Assembly (NCBI GenBank): GCA_026705345.1
Contig: JAPPAV010000140.1
Span: forward strand, 153,077-217,076
Source of the DNA: Gammaproteobacteria bacterium
GTDB taxonomy: Bacteria > Pseudomonadota > Gammaproteobacteria > Pseudomonadales > Azotimanducaceae
DNA: 64,000 nucleotides
Direction: 5' to 3'
Part shown: piece after piece, positions 60,574 through 64,000 of the stretch
Layout of the letters: every line of letters begins with the position of its first letter
Numbering within the stretch: position 1 is the stretch's first letter
Translations under genes and position numbers: made by a program
Notes under the pieces: generated by a model
Database searches by the model: none
Told to the model about the DNA's origin: nothing
The model's input: only the letters and a program-made list of their open reading frames with translations

Positions 60574-63387
60574 ATGTCCATTAGACTGCTAGTTCGTGTT
60601 GCCGCCGCGGCACTGGCCGCGGCCATATTCGCCACTTCCGGTGGGGCGGCCATCGCGGCCGAGGCAGCAGAAGCCGCAGATGATGAAGCAATCGAAGAAA
60701 TTGTTGTCACCGGTATCCGCGGTAGCTTGCGCCGGGCGATCGACATGAAGCGCAACGCGGACAGCATCATCGATACCTTGGTCGCCGAGGACATCGGCAA
60801 GTTTCCGGACCAGAACCTGGCCGAGTCGATGCAACGCATAACCGGCGTTGCCATCGACCGGATGCGCGGCGAGGGCTCGATGGTCTCGATCCGGGGCTTA
60901 GGTCCGGAGTTTACGCGCGTGCTGATCAACGGCCGGACGGCGCTGTCGGGCGGTAGCGAATCGTGCGCCGGATCCTGCCCAGACGCCCAACGCACCCAGA
61001 CTCGGGTATTCCGGTTCGAGTCCATGCAGGCCGAGCTCGTGCAGGCGGTCGAAGTGCATAAGTCGGCAAAGGCGAATCTGCTCGAGGCCGGTTTGGGTGG
61101 CACCATCAACATCCGTACCCGGCGGCCGTTCGACAACGGCGGGGAACCGATTCTCGCGGCCAACGCGATCGTCACCGACGACGGGCTGGCCGACGACAAC
61201 GGCTATAATTTCGCGGCGGTCTACAGCGACACGTGGAACGACGAGCTCGGCTTTCTCGTCAGCGTCGCGGGCGACGAACGCACATTGCGCGAGGACTGGT
61301 TCCGCATCGGGGGCTATCAGCCGAGGGTGTTCAACAACGCCGTCGATTTGAACGGCGCTCCGTTGCCGAGGTGCACGTTGATCGAAGGCGTAAACACGGC
61401 GTGCGCGTACGCGCCCAGTGGCCTCGCCCAGGGTACGCTCATCGAGGACAACCAACGGCTCAACCTGAGTGCCGCGCTGCAGTGGCGCCCGAACGAGCAA
61501 TGGGACATCACCGTCGACGTTAGCCACTCGGATCTGGATCGCGACTACGAAGACTACCACTCGATGTGGATGTACTTTATTGGGGTCGCCAACGCCGCCT
61601 CGATCGTGCAGACGGACCAGGACAACATGGTGACGTATCTCCGCACGGAGAACTCGCAGGTGTGGAGCTTCTCACGGCCCCGAACGGATACGGTCCAAAA
61701 CCAGACGTTCGCCGTGAACGCGCAGTTCACGCCCTCTGAAGAGTGGACCTTCTCGTTCGATGTGTCTCACTCCATTGGGGACAGGGAGCAGGTTAGACCT
61801 GACACTTACTACTTCCAAACGGGCGTGCCCGGTGTCTACGATGCCCGTGACAGGTACCTGCCTTCAATCAGCCTCGAAACCGACCTCCTAGACCCGGCGC
61901 TCTACCATTTCGCCATTTTTGCGGACGCACTGAACATATCGGGTGACAATGAGAACGCGTACCGCTTCGACGCCACGTATCACTTCGACGATGGTCTGGC
62001 GATCAATGCCGGTATCAGCTTCCGCGACCGAGAGCGTGACTGGCGCCGCTGTTGTGAGTGGGTGGTCGGTCCCCGCGCCCGCCACTTTGGCCCTATCGGC
62101 AGCGAGGGTCTGGGAATGGTCGATATCGAATACACTGCCTTACCGGTCGACGACCTCCTCTCCGGCATTAGCGGCATCGAGTCGCCCAGAAGCTTCTTGA
62201 TGCCGATTGCCGACTCGGTCAGGGATACATATCTCATCGGCCGTGCGGACGAGCTTCCGCCTTCGGTCGCGGCAAGGGCGTCACGCTCGCACGATGAGGA
62301 CTTCGACTTCTGGGAGGAAACCCTGTCCGCCTACTTCATGCTCGATTTGGCCGGCAGCATTGGGGACATACCCTGGTCCGGCAACGTCGGCGTCCGCTGG
62401 GTCTCGATCGACCGCGCCTCGAGCGGCAACGTGCAGCCCGTTACCCGGATCTTCTTGAATGACACCGTGGGTATATGGGAGTTCGAGCTCGGGCCCTCCG
62501 AGTTTCAGGAGCACGGCAACCGGTTCGCCGAGCTCTTGCCGTCGCTGAATCTGAAGTTCGATATAACCGACGACCTTGTCGGTCGTTTCTCCTGGGGCAA
62601 AACGATGACGCAGCCTTCATTCACGCAGCTGAATCCCGGCGGCGAGAAGGACAATAATCCGATGGTTGTCGAAGAGGGCGACCCGAAGCTCAAACCGTAC
62701 ATCGCCGAGCAGCTGGACATCGGGCTCGAGTGGTACCCGATGGACGAAGCGATCTTCGCCGTGCATGCCTTCGGCAAGGAAGTGGATGGGTTCATCATCA
62801 ATGTCTCGGAGCTGAGGGACTGGGTCGACCCGGCCACCGGTGGGACGGTGTGTTGTGAGAACGGCTCGAACGTTACGGTGTTGTTCCAGGGACCGGCTAA
62901 CAGCGACGATGTGTTCATCGGCGGATTCGAGGTCGCAGCACAGTACCTCTTCACGAACCTGCCCGCGCCGTTCGACGGTTTGGGCGTACAGTACAACCAC
63001 ACCTGGGTCACCACCGACGCTGACTTAAGCAACACGCTGAGGACCGCCACGTTCACCGTGCCGGGCCTGTCCGAGAACACCACCAACATGGTGCTCTTCT
63101 ACGAGAAGGACAGGATCAGCACGCGGCTCGCATGGAACAAACGCGAAGGCTTCCTGACGGCAGTCCCCGCCGCCCACCCGCGGTACACGAACGATTACTG
63201 GCAACTCGATGCCGGGTTCAGCTTCGACATTACCGACAACATCTCGTTTCTCCTTGAGGGCATCAACCTCACGGACGAGAGCGTCGACTACTACAACATC
63301 ATCGGCCAAACCTCGACGAAAAAGCACCTCTCCTTCATCAGCAACAGCGGACGACGCCTGCAGGCGGGTGTTCGCGCTCGGTTCTAG
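60574..63387 (+). CDS. TonB-dependent receptor (Caulobacter-type, large)
   Basis: A 937-residue outer-membrane receptor. The chosen ATG at 60574 has GAGGGG 7 nt upstream and begins a clean signal peptide (LLVRVAAAALAAAIFATSGGAAIAAEA); an earlier ATG at 60460 would put 38 polar residues before it. The TonB-box region is IEEIVVTGIRGSLRRAIDMKRNADSIIDTLVAEDIGKFPDQN in outline, followed by the plug motif SMVSIRGLGPEFTRVLINGRTALSG, which defines the Caulobacter-type subfamily often tied to carbohydrates. The barrel ends SNSGRRLQAGVRARF. It follows a YejA-like binding-protein gene on the same strand. Two hairpins follow the stop. Confidence 0.92.
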   Translation: MSIRLLVRVAAAALAAAIFATSGGAAIAAEAAEAADDEAIEEIVVTGIRGSLRRAIDMKRNADSIIDTLVAEDIGKFPDQNLAESMQRITGVAIDRMRGEGSMVSIRGLGPEFTRVLINGRTALSGGSESCAGSCPDAQRTQTRVFRFESMQAELVQAVEVHKSAKANLLEAGLGGTINIRTRRPFDNGGEPILAANAIVTDDGLADDNGYNFAAVYSDTWNDELGFLVSVAGDERTLREDWFRIGGYQPRVFNNAVDLNGAPLPRCTLIEGVNTACAYAPSGLAQGTLIEDNQRLNLSAALQWRPNEQWDITVDVSHSDLDRDYEDYHSMWMYFIGVANAASIVQTDQDNMVTYLRTENSQVWSFSRPRTDTVQNQTFAVNAQFTPSEEWTFSFDVSHSIGDREQVRPDTYYFQTGVPGVYDARDRYLPSISLETDLLDPALYHFAIFADALNISGDNENAYRFDATYHFDDGLAINAGISFRDRERDWRRCCEWVVGPRARHFGPIGSEGLGMVDIEYTALPVDDLLSGISGIESPRSFLMPIADSVRDTYLIGRADELPPSVAARASRSHDEDFDFWEETLSAYFMLDLAGSIGDIPWSGNVGVRWVSIDRASSGNVQPVTRIFLNDTVGIWEFELGPSEFQEHGNRFAELLPSLNLKFDITDDLVGRFSWGKTMTQPSFTQLNPGGEKDNNPMVVEEGDPKLKPYIAEQLDIGLEWYPMDEAIFAVHAFGKEVDGFIINVSELRDWVDPATGGTVCCENGSNVTVLFQGPANSDDVFIGGFEVAAQYLFTNLPAPFDGLGVQYNHTWVTTDADLSNTLRTATFTVPGLSENTTNMVLFYEKDRISTRLAWNKREGFLTAVPAAHPRYTNDYWQLDAGFSFDITDNISFLLEGINLTDESVDYYNIIGQTSTKKHLSFISNSGRRLQAGVRARF

Positions 63388-63398
63388 GGCAGGCTTAG

Positions 63399-63454
63399 GT
63401 TCCGCCGTTTAGGCGGAACGAACAATCTATCCGGGGCGGCCTAGGTCGCCCCGG
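63399..63454 (+). terminator. Two hairpins after the third TonB receptor gene
   Basis: Hairpin one has perfect arms GTTCCGCC (63399-63406) and GGCGGAAC (63412-63419) around GTTTA. Hairpin two is the palindrome CCGGGGCG ... CGCCCCGG (63431-63454), whose centre GCCTAGGT can pair further. Neither has a T-run, so termination may be Rho-dependent or bidirectional, as the tmRNA gene approaches from the other strand. Confidence 0.5.
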
Positions 63455-63668
63455 AATTCGTTGTGATTCACAGGTTTTGGCAATACCTATGCGGGGCTGA
63501 GCCTGGGCAATGTGTGTCTGCATATCAGCTCGAGCGAGATTTCATATGGGTCACCACGGTCCGCATAGTAATGTGCCGGTTTAACCGGAACGTGGTCATT
63601 GCCAAAAGACTCGAATGGGTGAACACGTCACGATGGCGAATCACCAGTTCTCTGTCGTTTGTATATTG
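63455..63668. other. Gap between TonB receptor terminator and tmRNA
   Basis: About 210 bases, less G+C-rich than the surroundings, with no gene I can support. A small palindrome CCGGTTTAACCGG lies near 63570-63583. tmRNA 3' ends are common integration sites, but I see no integrase gene and no duplicated tmRNA end here. Confidence 0.5.
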
Positions 63669-64000
63669 TGGTGGAGGCGGCGGGAGTCGAACCCGCGTCC
63701 GACGGTTCTCCGTCATCGGCTCTACATGCTTAGGCCGTCTATTGATTTAGCCCGTTGGCGACCCGGCGGACAGGGTGCGTGAGGGCGAGCCTCGTTCAAG
63801 TTTCGCGGTCGCCTCCGAGGCGCGGACCCCCGCTATCCCGTGGACCTTTGCCCTCGAATCGCCGTCACGGGCGCCGATTCATCGAGGTAAGCAGCTTACG
63901 CTGCTAGTGCGTAGTTTTCGTCGTTGGCAACTATAAAAAGTTGCATCAACTGCCGTCTGTGTCGAGATAGATGCCGGAGCCGGTGACGGCTTTCTGGTCC
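63669..64000 (-). ncRNA. ssrA: Transfer-messenger RNA (tmRNA), 5' end outside window
   Basis: The minus strand carries the 3' part of tmRNA, which rescues stalled ribosomes. The tRNA-like 3' end, with T-arm GGGTTCGACTC and the GCCGCCTCCACCA acceptor end, finishes with CCA at 63669. The tag reading frame lies at 63896-63928 and encodes ANDENYALAA followed by TAA, a gamma/betaproteobacterial type. Pseudoknot regions occupy the part between. The 5' acceptor strand, expected within the next few dozen bases, is beyond base 64000. Confidence 0.96.

Noticed and set aside
63463..63750. 95-codon open frame at the right end
   Set aside because: Its second half is the complement of the tmRNA 3' end, and the rest has no similarity that I recognise.
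63455..64000. Genomic island inserted at the tmRNA 3' end
   Set aside because: tmRNA is a common attachment site, but there is no integrase gene and no duplicated tmRNA end in the window.

Overview
The window looks like chromosomal DNA of a G+C-rich, Gram-negative heterotroph, most likely a marine or host-associated gammaproteobacterium. The sequence evidence is a partial tmRNA at the right edge whose tag reads ANDENYALAA (a gamma/betaproteobacterial type), three TonB-dependent outer-membrane receptors, an RND efflux pump, a cytochrome-c-type nitric oxide reductase, two sulfotransferases, a sulfatase and four Fe(II)/2-oxoglutarate-type oxygenases. The taxonomic placement is inference; no rRNA or universal marker protein is present.

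Left end (1-4.5 kb, minus strand): a GlxA/GbdR-like regulator, a GcvT-family demethylase, an MTHFR and the start of formate-THF ligase. Together they look like a route that moves a methyl group from an unknown N-, S- or O-methylated compound onto THF and oxidises it to formate. 4.8-9.8 kb: a TonB receptor with a strong terminator, then a TPR-sulfotransferase. 9.9-12.7 kb (minus): small membrane protein, norC, norB and a small cytochrome c. 12.9-15.6 kb: a periplasmic sulfatase and an enolase-superfamily enzyme. 15.7-19.8 kb (minus): a secreted four-module repeat protein followed by two oxygenase genes.

20.0-25.9 kb (plus) is the clearest metabolic locus: beta-keto-acid cleavage enzyme, L-carnitine dehydrogenase, acyl-CoA dehydrogenase, ADP-forming acyl-CoA synthetase and a CaiD-like hydratase. 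It can be read as a beta-oxidation-style route from gamma-butyrobetaine or crotonobetaine through L-carnitine to glycine betaine, whose methyl groups could feed the C1 module at the left end. 26-29 kb holds a PhyH oxygenase/sulfotransferase pair, a CaiB-family CoA-transferase and an SMR transporter. 29-34 kb holds a membrane protein, an Lrp regulator divergent from 4-hydroxyphenylpyruvate dioxygenase, a VOC protein and a D-aminoacylase-like amidohydrolase.

34.4-41.1 kb: a giant subtilisin-like protease facing a LuxR-type regulator, with nearly identical 16-bp palindromes on the far side of each. 41.4-48.3 kb: an esterase, a TonB receptor, a LacI regulator and a sodium/solute symporter, apparently a substrate-utilisation locus. 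48.4-53.8 kb: a DUF2235 hydrolase with a lectin-like tail, a secreted dihaem protein overlapping a low-G+C oxygenase gene, and a glycosidase-like beta-propeller protein. 53.8-63.4 kb: an RND pump with its adaptor, a YejA-like binding protein and a third TonB receptor. A family of short palindromic repeats bounded by CGTAGGGG occurs at four intergenic loci, and at all four it supplies the TAG stop codon of an adjoining gene.
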